Shown here: positions 19,040-27,048 of the stretch, piece by piece | How positions within the stretch are numbered: position 1 is the first letter of the stretch | Layout: every line of letters starts with the position of its first letter | DNA from: Microglena sp. YARC | Lineage: Eukaryota > Chlorophyta > Chlorophyceae > Chlamydomonadales > Chlamydomonadaceae | Direction of reading: 5' to 3' | Assembly (NCBI GenBank): GCA_022414725.1 | Contig: CM039463.1 | Span: 75,405,236 to 75,469,235, forward strand | DNA: 64,000 nt | Notes under the pieces: model-generated | Seen by the model: the letters and a program-made list of their open reading frames with translations, nothing else | Told to the model about the DNA's origin: nothing | Databases searched by the model: none | Position numbers and translations under genes: made by a program

Positions 19040-21785
19040 CGTGCCACTGACCAGGCTTCAAGTTTCCTGGCTTGTTGGTCTGACACGAATGACAACGTTT
19101 GATGCATTCCTTGACGTCGTCAGTGACACCATCCCAAGTGAATGTACGGGTGACCAGTTCAAGGGTTTTGGTGCGACCGCAATGACCCATATAAATCGGA
19201 TCATGCTGTTCCCGGATGATATCCTGCTTGAGAACCCGGTTGTCTGGGACACACAAGTAATCCCGTCCGTGCTTGGATTTCTTGAACCAAAACCCGTCGC
19301 GTGAGAACTTGTCTCGCAGACGTTTGTGACCCGCAGCAAAAAGTGGGTCAGACGCGTTACCCTCCAAGATTCTATCCATGATGGATTTGATTGGCAGAGG
19401 TGAACCCGGAATCGGCTTTTTCGAACGAACGCGAGGCTTGCACTCTGTGACCGACAGCGAGTATACCATGAGGTGGAGTGAAAGATCGTGGTCGCCCGGT
19501 GTAGACAAGTTAGGATTACGACTGATTGGATCAGCCACGTTATTACGTCCGGCCCTATACTCCCATGTATAATGAAAAGGCGCGAGAGTCTCTTGCCAAC
19601 GCCCCATGCGACGAGAGAGGATACTCTTGGTATCGAAGTAAGTAAGAGGGTTATGGTCCGTGACCAATGTCATCCGGGACCCCTCAAAATAACAACGCCA
19701 TTTGGTCAACGCATGGACGATACCAAGCATTTCCTGTTCCGACACAATATAGTTCTTTTCAGCCGGGATGTACTTCTTGCTAGAGTAAGCTATAGGGTGT
19801 TTATCATGTAGTAAAACAGCGCCTGTGCCCAACAGAGAAGCGTCGGAAATAACCTCGAAGGGCTTGTCAAAATCGGGGAGCATGAGAACCGGGGCAGAAG
19901 TCAAAGCCGTTTTCAACCCTTCAAAAGCGGATGAATGAGCCGCTGTCCATTTTGCTCCAAAATCGCCTTTAAGTTTTGTAAGGTCCGAAAGAGGAGCTGC
20001 CATGGACGAATATCCCTGGATGAACTTTCGAAAGTAATTGGTCAAACCCAAGAACTGTTGAACGTGTTTTGCATGTCGAGGGGTTGGCCAATCTCGGACG
20101 GTAGCTACTTTTTTCGGATTAACCTTGACGCCGTCACGACCAATAATGTGGCCTAAGAACTTAATTTCGGATTGGTTGAAAGTGCACTTAGGCAACTTCG
20201 CATAGAATTCCTCGTCTTGTAAGACCTGCAGGACCTTTTCGAGGTTAGCTGCGTGCTCTTCGGGATTACGACCGTAAACCAGGATATCATCGAGATATAC
20301 CACCACGAACTTGTGCAAGTAAGGAGCAAAAATCTTGTTCATTACTGCCTGGAAAGTGGCTGGAGCGTTCGCCAAACCCATGCCCAGCACTTTGAATTCG
20401 TACTGACCCATCGGAGTGGTAAAGGCTGTCTTAGGCGCGTCTTTGTCCGAAATTCGAATCTGGTAATAACCCGAAGTTAGGTCAAGGGAGCTAAAAATAG
20501 TAGCCCCGCTCAGTCTATCGATGGTTTTGTCAATACGAGGAAGGGGGTATCTGTTCTTGATAGTAATGTTATTTAGCGCTCGCCAATCGCAAACGACGCG
20601 ATAACCGACACCGCCCGGTTTGGCAATGATCATAATCGGGGCCCCATAGGGGGAAGAGCTTGGTGTAATGAATCCGTGCTTTAACAAGCCAGCCATGTAT
20701 TCTTCGCAAAGAGCCGTCTCCGCCGGGCTCATGCGTCGATTGCGACGATAAGGTGCATACGCGTTTTCCTCAGTCTTGATAACATGAGGAATATCCCGAT
20801 GCTTCGGAGTTTGCATGGGGAGAGCGTTGAACACTTTCTTGAATTTACGCAACAAGTATCGGACCACATGGGCGGGTATTAGGGCAGGATCTCCATATTC
20901 CGGACAATTTTCCTTGACCCACGTTTCGAAGTCGACTTCAACTTTAGGTGGGTTTGGAAGATGATCCGAACTGGGGAGTGCTTTAGCCAGGAGGTCCGCT
21001 GTCTCGGTGGCCGATACATTAGAGGCGGGGTAGTCCACCGGACGAGAATCACGAATGTTGACCATAATGCGATTTGCCCCAGCTTTCAAAATTTTTGCTG
21101 CCTTACGTCCAGAAATGACAGGGTCAACTGATGAATCACCCGAAAGTGCCATAGTGAAAAACGAATGAACCGAACTATCTCTCGTTCTGTTTACTGGAAT
21201 TAAGCTACAACCATGCTTTTTGAGAATAAGGCGCATGTCGTCATAATCGAGAATGGCTTTTTCTTCACGCATCCAATCGGACCCGAGGATGAGGTCGAGA
21301 CCACCAGGGAGTTTATCGACGACATGGACATGGGCAGAACCTTTGAATCGCTGAATGCTGAACGGCAAAGTGGCTGTACCATTGATACCAATGATACCTT
21401 CGTTCGCACACGTGAAGCCTTCGGTACCATGCTCCCATGGGCGAATATGCAGGCCTAACCGCTCAGCCATGTCTTGAGCAATCAAACAACCCGTAGCGCC
21501 GTAATCGGCCAACGTGACCATCTGATTTGAACCAGAGCGTGCATTAAATATCATGTCAGTGGCAGTCTTGGTATTGACTTCATAAAGTCTGTCCAATCGC
21601 TTAAGTTTGACCGGGGAATGAAGCGTTGGTATCGCCCGGACGTTGATTCCGTCGGTTATACTTGGTGGGGCGACGGGCGATATCCCGCAGTGCTCTGCCT
21701 TTGGGATCGTCGACCCGTTTCCACCAGTGTTTCTTAGTCCGCGATTCAACCGGACTAGGGACCTTGGGTTTTTCGTCCGGACCAA
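18996..21785 (-). CDS. Gypsy Pol: protease, reverse transcriptase, RNase H, integrase zinc domain
   Basis: 929 residues. The aspartic protease has the active site A-D-Y-G-A-T-G (D94), where the usual residue after D is T or S, and L-I-L-G-S-D-W near 168. RT spans about 345-540, with V-V-C-D-W-R-A-L-N, S-S-L-D-L-T-S-G-Y and Y-L-D-D (497-500). RNase H starts at D648 (V-I-S-D-A-S-L) and includes T-D-H-N-P-L-T-Y near 720. The H-H-C-C integrase zinc domain is at about 850-920. The frame overlaps the upstream gag frame by about 185 bases and is offset by +1, a layout typical of programmed frameshifting. The first in-frame ATG lies inside the overlap and need not be used. Confidence 0.95.
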   Translation of the reverse strand: MVRTKNPRSLVRLNRGLRNTGGNGSTIPKAEHCGISPVAPPSITDGINVRAIPTLHSPVKLKRLDRLYEVNTKTATDMIFNARSGSNQMVTLADYGATGCLIAQDMAERLGLHIRPWEHGTEGFTCANEGIIGINGTATLPFSIQRFKGSAHVHVVDKLPGGLDLILGSDWMREEKAILDYDDMRLILKKHGCSLIPVNRTRDSSVHSFFTMALSGDSSVDPVISGRKAAKILKAGANRIMVNIRDSRPVDYPASNVSATETADLLAKALPSSDHLPNPPKVEVDFETWVKENCPEYGDPALIPAHVVRYLLRKFKKVFNALPMQTPKHRDIPHVIKTEENAYAPYRRNRRMSPAETALCEEYMAGLLKHGFITPSSSPYGAPIMIIAKPGGVGYRVVCDWRALNNITIKNRYPLPRIDKTIDRLSGATIFSSLDLTSGYYQIRISDKDAPKTAFTTPMGQYEFKVLGMGLANAPATFQAVMNKIFAPYLHKFVVVYLDDILVYGRNPEEHAANLEKVLQVLQDEEFYAKLPKCTFNQSEIKFLGHIIGRDGVKVNPKKVATVRDWPTPRHAKHVQQFLGLTNYFRKFIQGYSSMAAPLSDLTKLKGDFGAKWTAAHSSAFEGLKTALTSAPVLMLPDFDKPFEVISDASLLGTGAVLLHDKHPIAYSSKKYIPAEKNYIVSEQEMLGIVHALTKWRCYFEGSRMTLVTDHNPLTYFDTKSILSRRMGRWQETLAPFHYTWEYRAGRNNVADPISRNPNLSTPGDHDLSLHLMVYSLSVTECKPRVRSKKPIPGSPLPIKSIMDRILEGNASDPLFAAGHKRLRDKFSRDGFWFKKSKHGRDYLCVPDNRVLKQDIIREQHDPIYMGHCGRTKTLELVTRTFTWDGVTDDVKECIKRCHSCQTNKPGNLKPGQWHVGPSRNPFTVLGLC

Positions 21786-22338
21786 AATAAACTGCTTTCG
21801 CAGTATCGTTGATCGCGTGCCATTCTTTCATCATAAGACAAGCTTTTTCGGAATCAGGCGGATCATACCACACCTGAGTAGACATGCGCCGAGGGGTGGA
21901 ACCATCCGGAGGGGGCTTAATGTGGTTATCGCCCGACTGGTACTCCTTAAGGAGTTCCATGCCCTTCAGTAACCGAGAGACGTGTTTGTCCGAACTAGCC
22001 TGACTAGGGAGAACGAAAATACCGGACGTTTCATATGGAGAGTCATTTTTTCTTTCCCAATAATGTTCAAGTACGGAGACTGCATCGGCAGGGAGAGGAT
22101 GAGCATAAACGCAAGATCCAGCCAACGAAACATGCATGCCATGCTCCGTGGAATATTTGTAGGGACAGGGAGAAGATATCCAATTAGTGCTCGTTACATC
22201 AATGGTAGGGGTTAAGCCCAACATCTCAAAAAGTTCTAACTGGGCCGCCAAGGTAAGTTCTAAAGGGAACACCTCTTGAACGGCATCTGCTTCAACTACT
22301 CGGTCAGGGCCTACTGTCATGACCCGGCCGGCCACTCC
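21601..22338 (-). CDS. Gypsy gag frame, third segment (after an in-frame TAG)
   Basis: About 245 residues in the same frame as the two gag segments upstream, separated from the second by a single TAG at 22339-22341. No ATG is at the start: the first codons are GGA-GTG, so it is more likely read from upstream than started afresh. It contains a C-x-x-x-Y-S-T-E-H-G-M-H-like Cys/His region (S-S-P-C-P-Y-K-Y-S-T-E-H-G-M-H...S-C-V-Y-A-H) and ends in basic sequence. The last 185 bases overlap pol. I do not recognise a named domain. By position it links gag and protease. Confidence 0.7.
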   Translation of the reverse strand, partial: GVAGRVMTVGPDRVVEADAVQEVFPLELTLAAQLELFEMLGLTPTIDVTSTNWISSPCPYKYSTEHGMHVSLAGSCVYAHPLPADAVSVLEHYWERKNDSPYETSGIFVLPSQASSDKHVSRLLKGMELLKEYQSGDNHIKPPPDGSTPRRMSTQVWYDPPDSEKACLMMKEWHAINDTAKAVYFGPDEKPKVPSPVESRTKKHWWKRVDDPKGRALRDIARRPTKYNRRNQRPGDTNASFPGQT

Positions 22339-24471
22339 CTAGTGCCATGAAGGAATGGGGCCATTGTTATCCCTTTTCCAATCAGGGCAGGTCTTGTGCG
22401 AGAGTGCGGGCCATTGGTTGTTCGGGTCATATCGGACCAAGCACTCGGCAGGGATCGTCCGCTCAGAAATGCACCGAGCCATCTTATGGAAACACCAAAA
22501 GCATCGAGAACCCTGCTGGAGCCAAATGGACTGGCCAACACTCACGGAATTGTTCATGTGCATGGGGCTATTAGGGTCTTTACCACTGAAATCCGGTGCA
22601 TTGGACTGAGTCGAAGTCATAGCACTGTGGCCCCGGCCCCGGCCAGCCCCTTGGCCATAACCGCGACCTGGCCCCCTTTGGCTAGAGTTGGAACCGAAGG
22701 CACCACACACACGACGACCACCGAAAGTCGGACCAGTAGGAGGCGGGCGGTAGGGTTGTGCAGAGCGGCCACCACGACCACCTCGTCCACCGTTTGAGGG
22801 GGGACCCATCCTGGCGGACTTGACAGGTCTGTCATCGATGTCCATAGCTACTCCGCGCCCGCCGTCTTCTTGCGAATCATCAGAATTGGAATCAGATGGG
22901 GGTAGGGGAAGGTCGGTTGCAAAATGGACCCTATTCAAAGCAAGAGACGTACCAGAAGGGCGCACAGGCTTGCCCGGAAATCGGGTTTTGCTGTCTCTGC
23001 CTATGGTCCGACGGTTGGGGAACCCGTAACCTCCCAGTTTGTTCCTAGCGGAGGTAGCCGCTATGGACTGACCTTTCGCGGACGAAGAAGCTCGAGCTTC
23101 GTCCATTTGGAGATAGTGGAACAGATCTTCCACAGTCTCGAACGTAGTTCCGGATTTGCGGCGAGAGTAGGACCCGACTTTGACAGACTCTAGCAAACCC
23201 GTGCGAAAAAAATTTAACTTCTCACGAGGGGTCAAGTCAGGGACCAGGCGGAACTCCGCCCTGATCCGATGGTAATAAGCCTGAACCGACGCGCCAATGA
23301 ACTGTCTGACAGTCCCCTCGTGTAAGCGGGTCATCGCTAACTCGGCCTCAGTAAATAATTCGGGAGTGAGGAGGGACTGGATCCAAGTGAGGATGCTTGC
23401 CCAATCGAACCCGAGAAACTCACCATTGGCGAAAGTGTCATCGTAAGTGCGCTTGAGGGAGCCGTGCAGGGCAGCAGATAAGTGAGGAATGACATGAGAG
23501 AACGAATCCCCATAACTTTGACCGAACTGCACGGACAACACCGTCTCAACCGCAACTCTCCAGCGTCTGAGTTTCGAGCTACCGTCCAGGTCACCCAGTT
23601 TCTCGTCAGGAGGAAAGGAGCGTAGCTCTTTCCTGAGCTCAGTAATTTTCTTACTCAACCCAAAATCACCCACCTGACGAGGGGCCAATGGAGAAGGAAC
23701 AGCCGGGGTTACAGGAGGAGGGGGGAGACTAGCGGTCGACTCAGCAGCCTTGCGAGACGCAGACTGCGATGACTGCGTACCTGGCGTGGGCGGCGTAGGC
23801 GTAGGGGTCTTGGAAGGAGTGCAGAGAGAATCTGCTTCATAAGGAGGCAAGGAGGATTGTGTGACACCGCTCTCACCTTCATCGGAATCCGAACTCGGAT
23901 CATCGCCACGAGGGGGGGGGTGTTTGGACTGACCCGACCCATCGAGGGGTGTGGGAGTAGTCAGAGACCTACCTGTGGTCCGAGATCTAGTGGTCCGAGC
24001 CGATCTGTCCCGCTTGCGGTTAACAACAGGAGCAAGCAAAGGTACAACCAACAGTGATGGGGCAGTAGACTGCTTAGCATACGCACGAGGAAGAGCAAAC
24101 TCCTCAATTACAACCTTATGGCCTACAACCACTGAATCAATCACCTGCCTGAGTTGACGAGGAAGCTTAACATCCATAGTCTTGTCCAGCGGCTCAAGGA
24201 CGGTGTACTGGAAGGCATAGTCCGGCTTCCTCACCTTCCTGGCAGCGAGTTTGGTATCCAACAGCTTAAGGCGGTCCATGACGTCAGCTGTGCTCGTAGG
24301 CATCTTGTGAATCCAGGCGTAAGCATCACCCTTGTCGGCCAAATGGGCAGCATATAGCTTTGACATGGCATCGCGTATAGTGGTTACCATGTACTCGCCA
24401 ACGCCACCCGTGAAGAACTCATCCATGGATTCCGAGATGGCAAGAGTGAGCTCTTCGCTGGCATAGGGGCT
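22339..24471 (-). CDS. Gypsy Gag capsid segment (second gag segment)
   Basis: 710 residues if counted from the codon after the TGA at 24472-24474; the first ATG is at 24426. A proline- and serine-rich middle precedes a retrotransposon gag (capsid) domain at about residues 290-440 from that ATG, with F-G-Q-S-Y-G-D-S-F and the helical R-Q-F-I-G-A-S-V-Q-A-Y-Y-H-R-I-R-A-E-F. An R-G-G-R-G-G-R and G-R-G-Y-G-Q-G nucleic-acid-binding stretch follows, and then a Cys-rich end (C-F-W-C-F-H-K-M-A-R-C), which is not a standard CCHC knuckle. The protein would assemble particles and bind RNA. The segment is in the same frame as its neighbours on both sides. Confidence 0.88.
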   Translation of the reverse strand, partial: SPYASEELTLAISESMDEFFTGGVGEYMVTTIRDAMSKLYAAHLADKGDAYAWIHKMPTSTADVMDRLKLLDTKLAARKVRKPDYAFQYTVLEPLDKTMDVKLPRQLRQVIDSVVVGHKVVIEEFALPRAYAKQSTAPSLLVVPLLAPVVNRKRDRSARTTRSRTTGRSLTTPTPLDGSGQSKHPPPRGDDPSSDSDEGESGVTQSSLPPYEADSLCTPSKTPTPTPPTPGTQSSQSASRKAAESTASLPPPPVTPAVPSPLAPRQVGDFGLSKKITELRKELRSFPPDEKLGDLDGSSKLRRWRVAVETVLSVQFGQSYGDSFSHVIPHLSAALHGSLKRTYDDTFANGEFLGFDWASILTWIQSLLTPELFTEAELAMTRLHEGTVRQFIGASVQAYYHRIRAEFRLVPDLTPREKLNFFRTGLLESVKVGSYSRRKSGTTFETVEDLFHYLQMDEARASSSAKGQSIAATSARNKLGGYGFPNRRTIGRDSKTRFPGKPVRPSGTSLALNRVHFATDLPLPPSDSNSDDSQEDGGRGVAMDIDDRPVKSARMGPPSNGGRGGRGGRSAQPYRPPPTGPTFGGRRVCGAFGSNSSQRGPGRGYGQGAGRGRGHSAMTSTQSNAPDFSGKDPNSPMHMNNSVSVGQSIWLQQGSRCFWCFHKMARCISERTIPAECLVRYDPNNQWPALSHKTCPDWKRDNNGPIPSWH

Positions 24472-26529
24472 TCAAGGGTGCGTCCCATCATGAAAGAGGA
24501 CAGAACGCCACACGGACTTCTTCGTAGCCTTCTCCTTGACAGGGATGGGGGCCTGCGGGCGGGCCAGCTGCGCCTTATATATCGCGGCCTGTAGGGGGGT
24601 CATCGCCGCCAACTGCGATTTCGACGCCTTTGTAAACGGCTCAGGTGGAACCGAAGACACTGCAGAACGCTTGAGGGTGTTAGCCGCCTGGGAGTGCGAA
24701 GGAGCAGCGAGGGCTGCGGGAGGGGGAATCTTCAACAACACCTTACTGGGGGGAGGCTGTTTCACAGGCATATCGTCGTCCTCAGAATCAAAGTCCAGAC
24801 CAGAGTCGACATCCATGAGTTCCGGTTGATGCACGGACAATGGTGGTGCTGCAGTGATGGTCCGGATCTGGTCCGCTGGAGGTCGAGCCTGCAGGGCTGA
24901 TCCGGGAAACTGAAATGCGGCAGGGTCGGGCATGTGAGTGCTCATCTGGCGAATCTTGTCCATGCAAAACTCAGCGATCCTGTTACGCTCAGCCGCGTCA
25001 ATCGTGGACTGGAGGGGCGCAATGGATGGGTTGACGCCACCATCCCTGCGAGCGATTTCGTCTTGGAAAAGCTTGGACTGAGTTAGCAAGGCGGCATAGT
25101 CAACCTCCTGCTTGCGGACGATCCTGTCAGAGGCCTTGCTTGCTTGCTCGGACCGGACCAAGTCCTGCTCGAGACGTGCAATATCGTCCTTGAGCCCCGA
25201 GACCTCTGAAGGGAAAGGGGGAACAAGAGGGTAAGTACGGGGCGGAGTAGCGAATTGTAACTTACGGGAAACGGAAGAGGGGGACAGACTAGTCCGATGC
25301 ATGGGAAGGGCAGCTGTGATCGAAGAATTAGGAACAACAGGTTCGATCAATGCATTCAACTGTGGCTTACCCGTGCAGAAAGCAGCCAGCTTAGTCTCAT
25401 GCTGCGTAAGTGTCAACTCGTTGTTGGAGATGATACCGCGCAAGTACAAGATGGACCGCTGATGCTCTTCAATGGAGGACTCAGTCAATTGCTTAGCCGC
25501 ATTGAGGTCGACCTCAAGCCTGGCGATGTCCGCCAAGATGTCGCGACGATGGGACAAATCCATCTCACAGCTCTCTCGGAATTCTCCCATCAACAATGCC
25601 TTGACACAATTGACGTGCATCAATTCGCGAGAGACGGTGTACAACTTCGACTTGAGGTCGCGGATGCGAATCAAGCGACGCTCAGGGCAGGGATCCTCCT
25701 CCTCGTCCTCAGTCCCGGGGCATAGCACAGCCGGAATAGAGAGGTGTCGGTGACCAGTGACCGGATCAATAGGGGCCCTGCGCAGCTTAGAGAGTAATCT
25801 CTCGAACTCGTCTTTTGTAGGACCCTCGAATTCCACGGCAAGGTCAGCGCGGCCAGGAACCTGGGCCTGGGGAAATAACCCCAGCATATCATCCAGGGAT
25901 ACCTTCGGACCAGGTACACCAACGAAGGTTGGTTCGCTCGGACCACCAACGGTGGGCCCGGTAATCTCGACATTCCTGTGGATGAACAGCGGGTCACCAG
26001 GGTTGCACGCTGGGTTAGACCCGATGAGGGGAATAAACCCAGGTGGCGCGTCCGGGATATCTTTCACGACAGTGAAATCCATGCCAGTGAACTCATGTCG
26101 GATTTGGAATCCGTGCATGCCGTCAGCCAAATTTCGGACCACGGATGAGGACGCGCCCTGGGCTGGATGCCTGCGTGACTCGCTGTGGTCCATCTCGGAC
26201 AAGGTGACGACAGAGTCGGACAGCGAGGACCCAGGCAGTGCCATCGCAGATGCCAGAATCGCCATGCGGGCAGGCGGACCAAAAGGTGGTACGACCCCAA
26301 CGGGTTGCACGATGGTTGGCGGTTCATCCTGAACACCAGCCATGGGAGTATCAACGATGGGGGCTACACCAGTGATAATGCCAATCGGGGGAGTGGCTTC
26401 CACCTCAATTGCAGCGGGAATGTCCGGGGGAAGGACCGGGGCGAGGCCAGGAGGCACAACTGGCTCGGCTGGTGGGTCCATCAATTCGGCAGCTGCCAGA
26501 GATGCCGGACGGCTACTTTTCGCTGCCAT
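24472..26529 (-). CDS. Gypsy first reading frame, coiled-coil protein
   Basis: 685 residues starting 147 bases inside the 5' LTR, so it is the first protein of the element. The first 130 residues are rich in P, A and V. A middle part has an acidic E-D-E-E-E-D stretch followed by two predicted coiled coils: about 290-380 (R-I-R-D-L-K-S-K-L... R-L-E-V-D-L-N-A-A-K) and about 435-500 (L-K-D-D-I-A-R-L-E-Q-D-L-V-R). The end is K-rich. I know no family match. It stops at TGA, after which the frame continues open into the capsid segment with 15 sensible residues before the next ATG. It could be the gag matrix-like part or an extra ORF. Confidence 0.8.
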   Translation of the reverse strand: MAAKSSRPASLAAAELMDPPAEPVVPPGLAPVLPPDIPAAIEVEATPPIGIITGVAPIVDTPMAGVQDEPPTIVQPVGVVPPFGPPARMAILASAMALPGSSLSDSVVTLSEMDHSESRRHPAQGASSSVVRNLADGMHGFQIRHEFTGMDFTVVKDIPDAPPGFIPLIGSNPACNPGDPLFIHRNVEITGPTVGGPSEPTFVGVPGPKVSLDDMLGLFPQAQVPGRADLAVEFEGPTKDEFERLLSKLRRAPIDPVTGHRHLSIPAVLCPGTEDEEEDPCPERRLIRIRDLKSKLYTVSRELMHVNCVKALLMGEFRESCEMDLSHRRDILADIARLEVDLNAAKQLTESSIEEHQRSILYLRGIISNNELTLTQHETKLAAFCTGKPQLNALIEPVVPNSSITAALPMHRTSLSPSSVSRKLQFATPPRTYPLVPPFPSEVSGLKDDIARLEQDLVRSEQASKASDRIVRKQEVDYAALLTQSKLFQDEIARRDGGVNPSIAPLQSTIDAAERNRIAEFCMDKIRQMSTHMPDPAAFQFPGSALQARPPADQIRTITAAPPLSVHQPELMDVDSGLDFDSEDDDMPVKQPPPSKVLLKIPPPAALAAPSHSQAANTLKRSAVSSVPPEPFTKASKSQLAAMTPLQAAIYKAQLARPQAPIPVKEKATKKSVWRSVLFHDGTHP

Positions 26530-26656
26530 ACCGCAGACTATAATCTAAGTAATAAGGATGGACGAAAAGGAAGGAGAGCGAATTAGGAACGGAAGAGAAA
26601 ATTCGGAAACCGAAATCGTGGAGTTGCGCAATGGAAAGCGAGAATCGCTGGAAGCG

Positions 26657-26674
26657 CGACTAGCTCCGTAACCA
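26657..26674 (-). promoter_or_regulatory. Primer-binding site of the gypsy element
   Basis: The minus strand after the 5' LTR has one C and then TGGTTACGGAGCTAGTCG. It begins with TGG, the complement of a tRNA CCA end, as expected. The tRNA species was not identified. Confidence 0.8.
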
Positions 26675-26675
26675 G

Positions 26676-27048
26676 TGTGACAGCTCAGAAGCAACGGCGG
26701 AAGGGTAGTGCACACGAGGAGAGATAATAGCTAGATTGACAGGAGCTTAGCATAAGGTTCGGAGGTCTAGCTAGTAGCTATAGGATACTACGTCACTTAG
26801 TATGGTTAGTTGTTAAGTATGGTAAGGGATGTAGGATGTTCTCGAAGGCTGGTCAATAGGTATAATGATGATAGCCGTGAAGAGAGCAATCCGGTATTGT
26901 AAGGCAGCCGGCAGGCGTGCTTGTGAGAGAGGCAGTACATGAGAAAGTACTGTCTCTTCGTGCGTACGTTGTTACTTAGACCAAAGGTATGACTGTACCT
27001 AAGGGTCTAATAACGGTCAGAGCCTGTGAAGGAATCTGTACCGTTACA
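26676..27048 (-). repeat. 5' LTR of the gypsy element
   Basis: 373 bp, TGTGAC...TTACA. Compared with the 3' LTR I count five substitutions and no indel, which suggests a recent insertion. Confidence 0.96.

Larger units (their letters stand above)
17315..27048 (-). mobile_element. Complete Ty3/gypsy chromovirus (9734 bp) inserted in the 77-bp satellite
   Basis: Two 373-bp LTRs (TGTGAC...TTACA), with five mismatches that I can count, flank gag, protease, RT, RNase H, integrase and a chromodomain on the minus strand. A TGG-starting primer-binding site and a purine-rich tract sit at the expected places. A GTAGC target duplication lies in the satellite monomer on both sides. The element is young by LTR similarity. 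The gag frame holds two stop codons and pol holds two frame changes. A large reading frame precedes the capsid part, which makes the element longer than a typical fungal or plant chromovirus. Confidence 0.97.
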
